This document shows, in pieces, positions 1 to 6,992 of a stretch of DNA of 13,259 nt. The DNA is from an uncultured Eubacteriales bacterium (lineage in GTDB: Bacteria; Bacillota; Clostridia; Peptostreptococcales; Anaerovoracaceae), in contig URGK01000073.1 of NCBI GenBank assembly GCA_900547295.1, positions 1 to 13,259 of the forward strand, written 5' to 3'. Within the stretch, counting starts at the first letter, position 1; each line of letters opens with the position of its first letter. A program made the translations under genes and the position numbers. The notes under the pieces were generated by a model. It ran no database searches, was not told the DNA's origin, and worked only from the letters and a program-made list of their open reading frames with translations.

Positions 1-190
1 TTTTTCTTCCCCTGTGACATTATGTACTGCCTGATAATATCTACGGTAGCTCCACTTGTCTGTTAGATACGACTGATTGTAAATATATCATAGTACAGCA
101 AGATGAAGGAGTCAAGAAATCGCCGTGTTAATCACAATTCATCCCACCACTTATAGAAGTGGGGGATTTCTTGCTCACGGCGTGTTAAAT
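1..190 (+). mobile_element. Right end of an IS200/IS605-type element (remnant or edge)
   Basis: Positions 143-165 form a hairpin (CCC, bulged A, CCACTT, loop ATAG, AAGTGG, GGG) preceded by TTCAT and followed by ATTTCTTGC, the arrangement typical of the subterminal hairpin at the right end of IS200/IS605 elements, which overlaps the omega-RNA of tnpB. Around it, CAAGAAATC (113-121) is complementary to GATTTCTTG (165-173), and CGCCGTG (121-127) to CACGGCG (176-182); these pairings interleave, so the region could form a pseudoknot. CGCCGTGTTAA (121-131) is also repeated directly at 178-188 with one mismatch. A plus-strand frame at 18-131 ends in QDEGVKKSPC and may be the tail of a tnpB-like gene, but a stop at 15-17 precedes it. 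No transposase is complete in the window. The family call rests on recognition of the end structure, not on a protein. Confidence 0.42.
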
Positions 191-266
191 CCCGACTTAT
201 GCAAAGGATTTATGACCTTGTCAATTTTCGCTTTTATTTTTGGTCTTTTGTCAACAGGTGAAATGC

Positions 267-434
267 TTATTTCTCCTGATTGTCTATTGTATAGATGATG
301 CAGGCAATCCCTGCTATAAGGGAAAACAGTATAGCTCCGTCAGGTCCTGCATCTAAAAAAGCTCCTGCAAAAAATCCTGCTATGCCTGCAATTGCCATTA
401 TAACAAGTGATACAACTGTTCTGAATTTATTCAT
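267..434 (-). CDS. Small hydrophobic membrane protein, 55 residues, function unknown
   Basis: An ATG at 434-432, preceded by GAGGAAGGTTT as ribosome site, opens a 55-codon frame ending in TAA at 267. The protein starts MNKFRTVVSLVI and has two hydrophobic segments, about residues 5-26 and 33-50, separated by a short DAGPDG turn, so it is probably a two-helix membrane hairpin with a polar tail (DNQEK). It begins 21 bases after the stop of the C39-like peptidase lipoprotein on the same strand, so the two are probably cotranscribed. Good ribosome site, Gly/Ala-rich membrane composition and operon position support a real gene. I do not recognise a family. By context it could assist or anchor the neighbouring surface protein, but that is only inference. 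Confidence 0.6.
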   Translation of the reverse strand: MNKFRTVVSLVIMAIAGIAGFFAGAFLDAGPDGAILFSLIAGIACIIYTIDNQEK

Positions 435-455
435 AAACCTTCCTCAACCTTCTGT

Positions 456-1157
456 TTAATCTAAATGATATACTCCCTTTGAATTATAGTCCTGACCGGT
501 TTCGTTAATCTCAATACCGTAGTGATTATAAATATCACCACCGGTATCCATGTCAATCCAGCGGTCATCAAGTTCTTCTTCACTCATAAGGCAATAGCCG
601 ACACACGCCGGATCGTTAAAGTAGAATGTATATCCACTGTCCAGCTTCTTATATCCCACGCATATAACCCAGTGACCTTCGGTTAAATATGTATCCTCAT
701 CGTCAGGGTTCTCCGTATTATATCCGTCATCTGACGCAGCCCACGCCTGTATGCACATCAGCACAGGGTGTCCCTTATCAAGTGCGGCCGTCAGATTGTT
801 TATCGTTCTTTTTTCTTTTGCAGTTATGCTTATTTCGTTTTCTTCAAAATACCCGATTATATTTTCCGGTGGTGTTCCGGTTTCCTCACCGGTCCCAAGC
901 GCTTCTTCGTATGCAGTCAGATTCAGATCACTGTCATATGGATTAATCCAGTTCATAAGCATCTGCACGCAGGTTGCTCCGCAGGTATAGGTTCCGTACT
1001 GGCGCAGGTTGGGAATATCAATGAAAACATCAGCTTCCTGCACATCTCCTGCGTAAAGTCCGTAATTCTCCGGCGCTGCTGCGCAGGAGGATAACAGCAG
1101 GCACGCCCCAATCGTACATAATAAAGCAGATTTTAATATTCCGTATAACTTTTTCAT
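456..1157 (-). CDS. C39-like papain-fold cysteine peptidase lipoprotein
   Basis: The protein starts with a lipoprotein signal: basic MKK, a hydrophobic stretch, then lipobox LSSC with the lipidated Cys at residue 25, so it should be anchored outside the membrane. The mature part matches the peptidase C39-like fold (C39_2 type): IPNLRQYGTYTCGATCVQML with Gln53 and nucleophile candidate Cys59, then GHWVICVGY with His162, and FNDP with Asp182, giving the Cys-His-Asp order. It has no ABC or membrane domain, so it is not a bacteriocin exporter peptidase; stand-alone proteins of this kind are common in clostridial secretomes and their substrates are mostly unknown. Cys63, Cys135, Cys166, Cys185 and Cys189 are further cysteines. 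ATG at 1157 has AAGAGG upstream. It is followed at 21 bases by the small membrane protein and preceded at 86 bases by another lipoprotein gene. Confidence 0.8.
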   Translation of the reverse strand: MKKLYGILKSALLCTIGACLLLSSCAAAPENYGLYAGDVQEADVFIDIPNLRQYGTYTCGATCVQMLMNWINPYDSDLNLTAYEEALGTGEETGTPPENIIGYFEENEISITAKEKRTINNLTAALDKGHPVLMCIQAWAASDDGYNTENPDDEDTYLTEGHWVICVGYKKLDSGYTFYFNDPACVGYCLMSEEELDDRWIDMDTGGDIYNHYGIEINETGQDYNSKGVYHLD

Positions 1158-1243
1158 TCACATACCTCTTAATATTTAATCATATTTTATAACACCTCTG
1201 CGCCTGAAATAACACAATAAAATGTTCTTCACAAAGTAATTTA

Positions 1244-1561
1244 TCATTCGTTTGAAATCACTTCTCCGTTTTCATCCAGAAGATATATTGCATAAACTGT
1301 TCCCAGCTGCAGAGGATCACTTTCCATTATCCCACCATTAAATACAACACGAATATTATCATCGACTTTCATTTCAGGGGCTCCATTGCCTGCTACCACA
1401 TCCGTTGTGACATGGAACTCTTCACCAGCGGGAATTCCGCTGTTAAAACAGACCTGCCCCTTTTCAGATTTATACCCGGATTCACACCCTGATAAAGTTA
1501 TCATGCAGACAAGTACCAACAGACCGGACAGTAATATGTTTATGTCTGTTTTCTTTTTCAT
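1244..1561 (-). CDS. Small lipoprotein, 105 residues, function unknown
   Basis: MKKK followed by a hydrophobic segment and lipobox LSGC places the lipidated Cys at residue 26, so this is a surface lipoprotein with a mature part of about 80 residues. The mature domain is beta-rich, with the pattern DDNIRVVFNGGIMESDPLQLGTVYAIYLL near residues 67-95. That resembles small DUF3221-like lipoproteins of Firmicutes, where a short beta barrel carries a similar 'V-x-F-x-G-x-I-x-E-S-x-P-x-Q-L' stretch; this is recognition by eye and not certain. The ribosome site GAGGAG ends 10 bases before the ATG and lies inside the last codons of the upstream 66-codon frame, whose TGA ends one base before this start, so the two frames would be translationally coupled if the upstream one is real. 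Confidence 0.7.
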   Translation of the reverse strand: MKKKTDINILLSGLLVLVCMITLSGCESGYKSEKGQVCFNSGIPAGEEFHVTTDVVAGNGAPEMKVDDNIRVVFNGGIMESDPLQLGTVYAIYLLDENGEVISNE

Positions 1562-1562
1562 A

Positions 1563-1763
1563 TCAGTTTAACTCCTCTGTAAACTTCCGATTGAAATTCA
1601 TAGATATCACTATTTCTTTTCGATTATCAAAATTCTTTGTGTCAAAGTAATTATCCTGTACAAAACTTAATGAAATCTGTCGCTTCTTCTGCTCCATTCG
1701 CTTCGGTATTTTGTTCTGATATTTCATCTTAAATGTTACGATTTTTTCAGCCGGATTTGTCAT
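1563..1763 (-). CDS. Possible 66-residue protein coupled to the downstream lipoprotein
   Basis: This frame begins MTNPAEKIVTFKMKYQ, is rich in Lys, Asn and Phe, and has no signal peptide or membrane segment. Its stop is one base before the start of the small lipoprotein, and it contains that gene's ribosome site. Against it: the ATG at 1763 has no clear Shine-Dalgarno sequence (GTGACTTTAGA precedes it), an in-frame TAA lies only a few codons upstream, and I recognise no family. It could be a real small gene, the 3' remnant of a longer decayed gene, or chance coding in an AT-rich leader of the lipoprotein mRNA. Confidence 0.3.
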   Translation of the reverse strand: MTNPAEKIVTFKMKYQNKIPKRMEQKKRQISLSFVQDNYFDTKNFDNRKEIVISMNFNRKFTEELN

Positions 1764-1815
1764 TCTAAAGTCACATTATCACATAATAAGCAGTTCTTCA
1801 GACTTGACAAATCAA

Positions 1816-2796
1816 TTAATTTGCAGTGGTTGTAAGCACAACAGAAGTCATCAGTATCACCATGCAGATTTCCATTGCAATGACCAAAGCCAACACAGCG
1901 CTCACAAGACTTTCATGACTGTGAGATGCCGGCGGCATATGCGCATCCATAACCATAAGGGCAGCATACATTCTGCGCATATTATCACCCATAGAAAATT
2001 TACCGAAACCTTTTGCTTTTTTCAGATAGTCATCTGCTTCTATGATTTCCTGCGCTATCTGCGCCTCAGGCAAATCAAGCATAGAAAGAGTACCTAATAC
2101 TGCCAGTTCATAACCCGAACCATATTTGTGTCTGTTCGTTTTCAAAATGTCAAAAATATTTTCTACTTTTTGGCATTTTGCTGCAGCATCAGCAGGATTA
2201 ACGGCCATGATATGGCTCAATGACTGAACTGCTTTTTTATCACGAAATTTTTCAGCCAATAACTCGTAGCAGGTTTCCATTTCAGCCAATAAGACATCTG
2301 TATCAAGGCCGGATACAACCAAAATTGCAGCAAAGGGTATATCTTCATCTGAGGTTATCCACGGATGATTATTCTTCATTCCCCGATACAGATTCGTCAT
2401 TTTATTGATAGCCGGTAAAATTTCCTCCATCTCCAGATAATCTCTCAACGTCAAAGCTGTCAGTATTTTATAGTCTGCACTAATCCATTTTAATGGTTTC
2501 ATTTGCTGTACAATGGCATTAACATTTTCAAAATACTGCTCCGGATTCTCTGAAACAGCCATTTTGCAAATCAGCGGCATACGAATATTACCGCGAAAAG
2601 CTGAAAAAGGACCGGTTTTTTGTTTCAGCACCTCAGCACATTCTTTTAGTTTTTCAGTATCTGCTTCCAGATTCATTCCTACAAAAAATGAACTTCCCGC
2701 CAACATCATAGATCCGTTATCCCATCGAAAAGCTTTGCTCATAGCCTCATGATTCCATAGTAACAATCGGCATTTTTGTTCTAATGCATTATTCAT
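1816..2796 (-). CDS. DUF4003-like protein with hydrophobic C-terminus
   Basis: I chose the ATG at 2796 (326 residues): AAGGAG at 2807-2812 is ten bases upstream, and the protein then begins MNNALEQKCRLLLWNHEAMSKAFRWD, a natural start for this family. The same frame is open up to a TTG at 2850, which has a poorer context. The sequence shows the features of DUF4003 as I know it: an N-terminal WNHEAM...FRWD segment, LKQKTGPFSAFRGNIR at about residues 55-72, then helical repeats, and a C-terminal hydrophobic stretch of about 27 residues (297-323) after a His/Ser-rich turn (PPASHSHES). The family is found mainly in Firmicutes and has no assigned function. It lies downstream of the AraC pair on the same strand, 83 bases after the second regulator, and may be read from their promoter. 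No catalytic motif is visible. Confidence 0.72.
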   Translation of the reverse strand: MNNALEQKCRLLLWNHEAMSKAFRWDNGSMMLAGSSFFVGMNLEADTEKLKECAEVLKQKTGPFSAFRGNIRMPLICKMAVSENPEQYFENVNAIVQQMKPLKWISADYKILTALTLRDYLEMEEILPAINKMTNLYRGMKNNHPWITSDEDIPFAAILVVSGLDTDVLLAEMETCYELLAEKFRDKKAVQSLSHIMAVNPADAAAKCQKVENIFDILKTNRHKYGSGYELAVLGTLSMLDLPEAQIAQEIIEADDYLKKAKGFGKFSMGDNMRRMYAALMVMDAHMPPASHSHESLVSAVLALVIAMEICMVILMTSVVLTTTAN

Positions 2797-2879
2797 ATTG
2801 TCAAATCTCCTTGCTATATTTGTTATCCTGTCAAGCTCACCTATGTACAATACTGTTTTCTCGCATAATAAGGTGTTTT

Positions 2880-4286
2880 CTAATCAAACCGCATAGCCAT
2901 CTCTATATTCTTTGTATTGATTACGTCTGAAATTCCGTCAGCCAGCTCCTTTACCAGCATATCCTTTTCAAACTCATCTATATACACTATAAATCTGCAG
3001 TTCTGGAGCAGGTCCTCCCCGCCCTTTCCCGCTGCGGTTCTGGCAAAGCTTCTGATTATCCTCTTCCACTCTCTGATGCTGTGGTTGTTAAACTCTATCT
3101 CTATATACAGTATCATCCCCAGTTCTCTGATGCTTGTCAGCACCTTTTCGATAAATCTGTTGTCGATAAAGAAATCGCCGTTTTCCTCTTTCACCACATT
3201 GCTGTCAAGAAGAGGCAGGTATACAGATTTAAGTCCCGAAGCCTGACGGCTTTCTCTTATCATCTCGCGTTTGAGCTTGGTACCTGTGGACTTACGCACT
3301 TCATACTCATACTTCTTGCGCCAGCTCATCGCATCCTCTGTGGATTTGATAATATCGGCCTTTTCCTCGTCCACACTGGCATATATGAACTCCTTGCCGA
3401 AACGTCCGAGAAATTCATCGCCGCTGTATTCACGCATACTTGTGCCTTTTTGTTTGTATTCCTCGTACTCTTTTTTGTGGGCTGACGGTGTTTTGTCATA
3501 CCATTTTTTGAAGTTCTTGTAGATATATTTAGTATCGGAAAATCCGCATATCAGCGATATTTCATTGATGCTCTTGTCTGTAGTAAGCAGAAATTTTTCA
3601 GCTTTTTCGCTTCTTCTGGAATTAAGATACTCCGTAAAGTTCATATTGGTCATATTCTTCCAGAACTGCGATATATATTTCTTGCCTATGAACTCTTTGC
3701 TGGCTATATCCTCAAGATCAAGCTTATCTCCGTAGTTTTCGTCAGCTTCTCTGATAAGCCTGTGGTATCTTTCAAACTGGGGTTCGGATATCTCCTTAAG
3801 GTTATGATAATTTGCAAGGTCAAATCTGTAGATAAGCATATCCATAAACTGATTAATGCTTTCATTTATCCTGTCAGTATTCTCACCGCCGCCTGCTGCG
3901 TCCATAACTATAGAGGTGACAGTTTTGCGCAGCTCCTGCACATAAGCTCTCTGCACATTGTTGACATTAAAGCTCTCGCAGACAAAATACAGATTTCTGA
4001 TATATCTGCATTTGTCCGTAAACGCATCAAGGTCAACGTACATAGACAGAAGCACATTCTCAACATCGCTTCTGATATAGTGTATATCGCCGTTGTTGAT
4101 TACGACAAACTCTCCTGCTTTCATATGAAATTTATCATAGCTTGCCATAAGGTATGCGTCACCTTTAAGAACAAGCAGAAGCTCTATACAGTTTTCGTGG
4201 TAGTGAGGCTCATATTCCTCTACCGAATACATACGCACCGCAACGGGAGTACCCTCTATGAATTTTACCGGTTCTTTCTCAATCAT
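2880..4286 (-). CDS. AraC-family regulator, second of a tandem pair, with C-terminal extension
   Basis: A DNA-binding transcription regulator, paralogous to the gene just upstream (roughly 60% identical by eye). I place the start at the ATG at 4286, giving 468 residues: AGAGGTGG (4289-4296) is a good ribosome site and the protein then opens MIEKEPVKFIEGTPVAVR, aligning with the paralog's first residue; an ATG at 4313 would add nine residues and overlap the upstream stop. Domains: N-terminal cupin with PHYHENCIELLLVLKG (from His28) and the NNGDIHYI strand near residue 70, a helical linker, an AraC double helix-turn-helix (about 185-275, including ISLICGFSDTKYIYKNFKKW), and an extension of about 170 residues starting at GRFGKEFIYASVD. 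Its effector is unknown; cupins of this class often bind sugars. Only 19 bases separate it from its paralog, so both are surely one operon. Confidence 0.87.
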   Translation of the reverse strand: MIEKEPVKFIEGTPVAVRMYSVEEYEPHYHENCIELLLVLKGDAYLMASYDKFHMKAGEFVVINNGDIHYIRSDVENVLLSMYVDLDAFTDKCRYIRNLYFVCESFNVNNVQRAYVQELRKTVTSIVMDAAGGGENTDRINESINQFMDMLIYRFDLANYHNLKEISEPQFERYHRLIREADENYGDKLDLEDIASKEFIGKKYISQFWKNMTNMNFTEYLNSRRSEKAEKFLLTTDKSINEISLICGFSDTKYIYKNFKKWYDKTPSAHKKEYEEYKQKGTSMREYSGDEFLGRFGKEFIYASVDEEKADIIKSTEDAMSWRKKYEYEVRKSTGTKLKREMIRESRQASGLKSVYLPLLDSNVVKEENGDFFIDNRFIEKVLTSIRELGMILYIEIEFNNHSIREWKRIIRSFARTAAGKGGEDLLQNCRFIVYIDEFEKDMLVKELADGISDVINTKNIEMAMRFD

Positions 4287-4305
4287 ATCCACCTCTGCGC
4301 AAATA

Positions 4306-5676
4306 TCAGTCAAATTTTACAGCCATCTTTATATTCTTCGGATTTATAATATCGGATATTCTGTCTATAAGCTGTTTTGCCTGTACGTCTTTTTCAAAGT
4401 CATCTATGTAAATATTAAACCTGCATCGGCTCAAAGCATCCCTGGCTCTGGCTGCAAACTCCCTTATAACTCTCTCCCATGAATCGCAGTCCCGTTTGGC
4501 AAAGTTAATTTCAACGGTCAGCGCAAGTCCCATAGTTCTTGCACTATCCAGCACTTTATCTATAAAGTCTGCATCTGCTGCGGTTTCGTCACTGTCCAGC
4601 AGCGGCAGCACTATCTCTTTCAGCCCGGTTTCCAGATGGCTTTCTCTTACCATTTCTCTCTTGAGCTTACTGCCTGTGGATTTCTGTACATGGTATTCGT
4701 ACTTGCGGCGCCAGCTCATAGCTGTTTCGGCGGAGCGTATTATGCTGGCTTTTTCCTTGTCAACACTGGCATATATGAACTCCTTGCCGAAACGTCCTAA
4801 AAACTCCGCGCCGTCATACTCGGCAAGCTCTGTCCCCTCTGCCTTGTATCTTTCGTATTCTTTTTTGTATTCAGACGGTGTTTTCTCATACCACTTCCTA
4901 AAGTTTTTGTATATATATTTAGGATCGGAAAAGCCGCAGACAAGCGATATTTCATTGATGCTCTTATCTGTTGCAAGCAGCATTCTTTCGGCCATTTCGC
5001 TTCTTCTGGAATTGAGGTACTCCGTAAAGTTCATATTGGTCATATTCTTCCAGAACTGCGATATGTAGTTCCTGCCTATGAACTCTTTCTGAGCTATATC
5101 CTCAAGCTCCAGCTTCTTGCTGTAGCGCTGCTCCACCTCCATAACTATGCGGTGGTATCTTTCAAGCTGGGTTTCGGAAATATCTCTGCCGTTATGATAA
5201 TGAACCAGATCGAATTTGTATATGAGGATATCTATAAGCTTTCGGACCTCTGCCGTAATCTTGTCTGTGTCTCTGTTTCTGTCTGCCGCCTCTGTAACTA
5301 TAGATACTATAATTCTCCTGATTTCCTGCAGATAAGCCTCCTGCATACTGTTGGCGTTAAAGCTCTCACATATGAAATAGAGATACTCAAGATGTTCGTA
5401 GTCCTGTTTTAACATGTTTAAATCCAGATATATGGATATTATTATATTGTCGGCGCTGCCTCTGATATAGTGGACATCCCCGTTATTTATGAGGACAAAG
5501 TCCCCGACCACCATATCAAATCTGTCATAGCTGGCTTTGACAAGAGCCGTACCCTTTAGCAGAAACATAAGCTCAAGACAGTCATCGTGATAGTGAGGCA
5601 CATATCTTTCTATTGAGCAGGCTCTGACTGCAACCGGCGTTCCCTCTATATATCTGATTTCTTCTCTTTCAATCAT
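4306..5676 (-). CDS. AraC-family regulator, first of a tandem pair, with C-terminal extension
   Basis: 456 residues. Cupin sensor domain at about 1-80 (PHYHDDCLELMFLLKG from residue 27, INNGDVHYIRG at 63-73), helical linker to about 170, AraC-type helix-turn-helix region at about 185-275 (first helix-turn-helix around LEDIAQKEFIGRNYISQF, second around INEISLVCGFSDPKYIY), and an extension at 290-456. The extension ends in alternating strand and helix pieces (IVLPLLDS; FIDKVLDSARTMGLALTVEI; W-x-x-VIREF; CRFNIYIDDFEKD) that resemble half of a TIM barrel, as in the GH39-like tails of some AraC regulators, but no catalytic NEP motif is present. ATG at 5676 follows GAGGAAACAAG. Residues 204-227 are identical in the paralog, so both should read the same DNA sites. 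It is divergent from the secreted protein gene at 5919. Confidence 0.87.
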   Translation of the reverse strand: MIEREEIRYIEGTPVAVRACSIERYVPHYHDDCLELMFLLKGTALVKASYDRFDMVVGDFVLINNGDVHYIRGSADNIIISIYLDLNMLKQDYEHLEYLYFICESFNANSMQEAYLQEIRRIIVSIVTEAADRNRDTDKITAEVRKLIDILIYKFDLVHYHNGRDISETQLERYHRIVMEVEQRYSKKLELEDIAQKEFIGRNYISQFWKNMTNMNFTEYLNSRRSEMAERMLLATDKSINEISLVCGFSDPKYIYKNFRKWYEKTPSEYKKEYERYKAEGTELAEYDGAEFLGRFGKEFIYASVDKEKASIIRSAETAMSWRRKYEYHVQKSTGSKLKREMVRESHLETGLKEIVLPLLDSDETAADADFIDKVLDSARTMGLALTVEINFAKRDCDSWERVIREFAARARDALSRCRFNIYIDDFEKDVQAKQLIDRISDIINPKNIKMAVKFD

Positions 5677-5720
5677 CTTGTTTCCTCATTATTTACAACG
5701 CAAAATTCTCCTGTTTCTAA

Positions 5721-5749
5721 ATTGTAACATACTTTCGGCAAATGTGCCA
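5721..5749 (-). promoter_or_regulatory. Likely promoter of the AraC pair (weak -35)
   Basis: On the minus strand TACAAT (5721-5726) is a good -10 box, but the hexamer 17 bases upstream is TGGCAC (5744-5749), a poor match to TTGACA. The start codon at 5676 lies about 45 bases downstream of -10. A poor -35 directly next to phased repeats fits an activator-dependent promoter. Confidence 0.4.
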
Positions 5750-5754
5750 TTCTT

Positions 5755-5802
5755 AGTCAAATCTTAGCCAACTCTCAGTCAAATTGTAGCCGTATTACAG
5801 CC
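5755..5802. promoter_or_regulatory. Phased direct repeats, probable AraC-type operator
   Basis: AGTCAAATCTTAGCC (5755-5769) and AGTCAAATTGTAGCC (5777-5791) match at 13 of 15 bases and are 22 bases apart, about two helical turns. A third partial copy, ATTACAGCC, ends at 5802, 11 bases (one turn) after the second. AraC-family proteins, with two helix-turn-helix units per monomer, typically bind such tandem half-sites. The repeats begin five bases upstream of the weak -35 of the AraC operon and lie about 40-50 bases upstream of the -35 of the divergent gene at 5919. They could serve autoregulation, control of the secreted protein, or both. Confidence 0.5.
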
Positions 5803-5840
5803 GGTTTATGAGCAAAAGTGCATTTATTTGTCAAACCCTA

Positions 5841-5868
5841 TTGAAAATATGCAAAAAGGCTCTATAAT
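5841..5868 (+). promoter_or_regulatory. Sigma-A type promoter for the secreted protein gene
   Basis: TTGAAA (5841-5846), a 16-base spacer and a perfect TATAAT (5863-5868) lie 50 bases upstream of the ATG at 5919. The leader contains GAGAAGG as ribosome site. The -10 box is consensus and the -35 differs at two bases. Confidence 0.7.
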
Positions 5869-5918
5869 TACACTGAAATTAAAAAAAGCTCAAAAGTATA
5901 AAGAGAGAAGGTATTGAA

Positions 5919-6968
5919 ATGAGAAAAAAACTTATTGCTTTATTAACATGTATTGCTATGATTATTGCATTTTCACCTGCTGTATTTGCAGATGACAGCT
6001 CCGATGCGGTCATATCGCCGGCGCCTCAGGCTGACTGGCAGACAGCCTATAACATATATTTTGCAAACAAAATAGAAAACTGCGACTTTTATACAACAGG
6101 TCTTAAAATGGCTGCAAAGGATATAAACAACGACGGTATCCCTGAAGTGTTTGTAAACTGGCGCCCTCACAAGCTGAACGTATATACATATGCTGACGGC
6201 AAGGTCAAGGCACTGCTTAGCACAAAAAAAGATCTGGGTAATGACTCGGTAACAGGCTACTTTAAAAAAACAGGAAATATCGGAGTCTATGATGTCGAAA
6301 AGGTTGCAGGCCAGACTTCAAACTTCAATGTATATAAGATTACAGACAAGGGCTTTAAAAAGACCTCTGCTGTGACAGGCTATATGCACCTGTCAAAGAA
6401 ACTGGTTCAGAAATATCATAAGAACAGCAAGGCCTACAAAATCAACGGTAAAAAATCCACATATACAGCAACAAAGAACAAGACTGTCGCTTATCTGAAG
6501 ACAATGACAAAAATCAAATATCAGACCTTTAACAATTATAAAAAGGCTGTTAAATACTTCAAGGACAGTATGAACATTGACATGACACTGCCTCTGCTTG
6601 ATGATGCAGGATACACCCTGACACTGCCGGAAGAAATAGCAGACTTTAATATCACAGCAAAGGCTCCTGTTCTGTATAAGGATAACGGACTTACAGGCGC
6701 AGCTACAGTATACACTGCAGAAAAAGACAACGTTAAACTTGACAGTCTGTTTACCGTATACAAGCTGAAAGGTATCTACAGTGTCAAGGCACTTGACACA
6801 AAAAATCCTATGATGGTTTATCTGGGTACAGACGGCGCATATACTTATACCTATCAGGTTGCAGAACCTGAAGAAACCGAGATTAATATCAAAACCTTTG
6901 CCGATTTAATCAACAATTACATTGCGCATCTTGAGAAATACATTACAATAACAGATGCAGGACAGTAA
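5919..6968 (+). CDS. Secreted protein with a DxNxDG-type Asp/Asn-rich motif, function unknown
   Basis: 349 residues with a classical Sec signal peptide: MRKK, hydrophobic core, and a likely signal peptidase I cut after AVFA (residue 24). No lipobox Cys, sortase motif or C-terminal membrane segment is visible, so it is probably released or held non-covalently. Residues 68-80, DINNDGIPEVFVN, are a D-x-N-x-D-G loop followed by a beta strand, as in VCBS/FG-GAP-like and dockerin-like calcium sites; clostridial secreted proteins often carry a single such 'DINNDGxPE' motif after a short signal region. The middle (about 105-215) is Lys- and Tyr-rich and very basic, the C-terminal third more acidic with beta-like Thr-rich segments. 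I do not recognise a named family. It is divergent from the AraC pair and may be their target. Confidence 0.85.
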   Translation: MRKKLIALLTCIAMIIAFSPAVFADDSSDAVISPAPQADWQTAYNIYFANKIENCDFYTTGLKMAAKDINNDGIPEVFVNWRPHKLNVYTYADGKVKALLSTKKDLGNDSVTGYFKKTGNIGVYDVEKVAGQTSNFNVYKITDKGFKKTSAVTGYMHLSKKLVQKYHKNSKAYKINGKKSTYTATKNKTVAYLKTMTKIKYQTFNNYKKAVKYFKDSMNIDMTLPLLDDAGYTLTLPEEIADFNITAKAPVLYKDNGLTGAATVYTAEKDNVKLDSLFTVYKLKGIYSVKALDTKNPMMVYLGTDGAYTYTYQVAEPEETEINIKTFADLINNYIAHLEKYITITDAGQ

Positions 6969-6972
6969 GTTA

Positions 6973-6992
6973 TATCCCCCTTACAGGCTTGC
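6973..6992 (+). promoter_or_regulatory. TATCCCCC-N6-GCTTGC element upstream of the metal sensor gene
   Basis: TATCCCCC (6973-6980), six bases, then GCTTGC (6987-6992), the last four bases of which are the start of the -35 box. The same 14 bases in the same spacing occur at the promoter of the ABC operon (12555-12574, minus strand). C/G tracts next to TA are typical of CsoR and RcnR operators, so this may be the binding site of the encoded regulator. Confidence 0.45.

Noticed and set aside
1..66. Minus-strand frame reading SYLTDKWSYRRYYQAVHNV at the left edge
   Set aside because: It has no start codon after an upstream in-frame stop and lies in the presumed mobile element end; too little is visible to call a gene.
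3762..5068. Plus-strand open frames of 190-195 codons opposite the AraC pair
   Set aside because: They occur at matching places in both paralogs only because the sense strands are homologous; composition is that of antisense frames and no good ribosome site precedes them.
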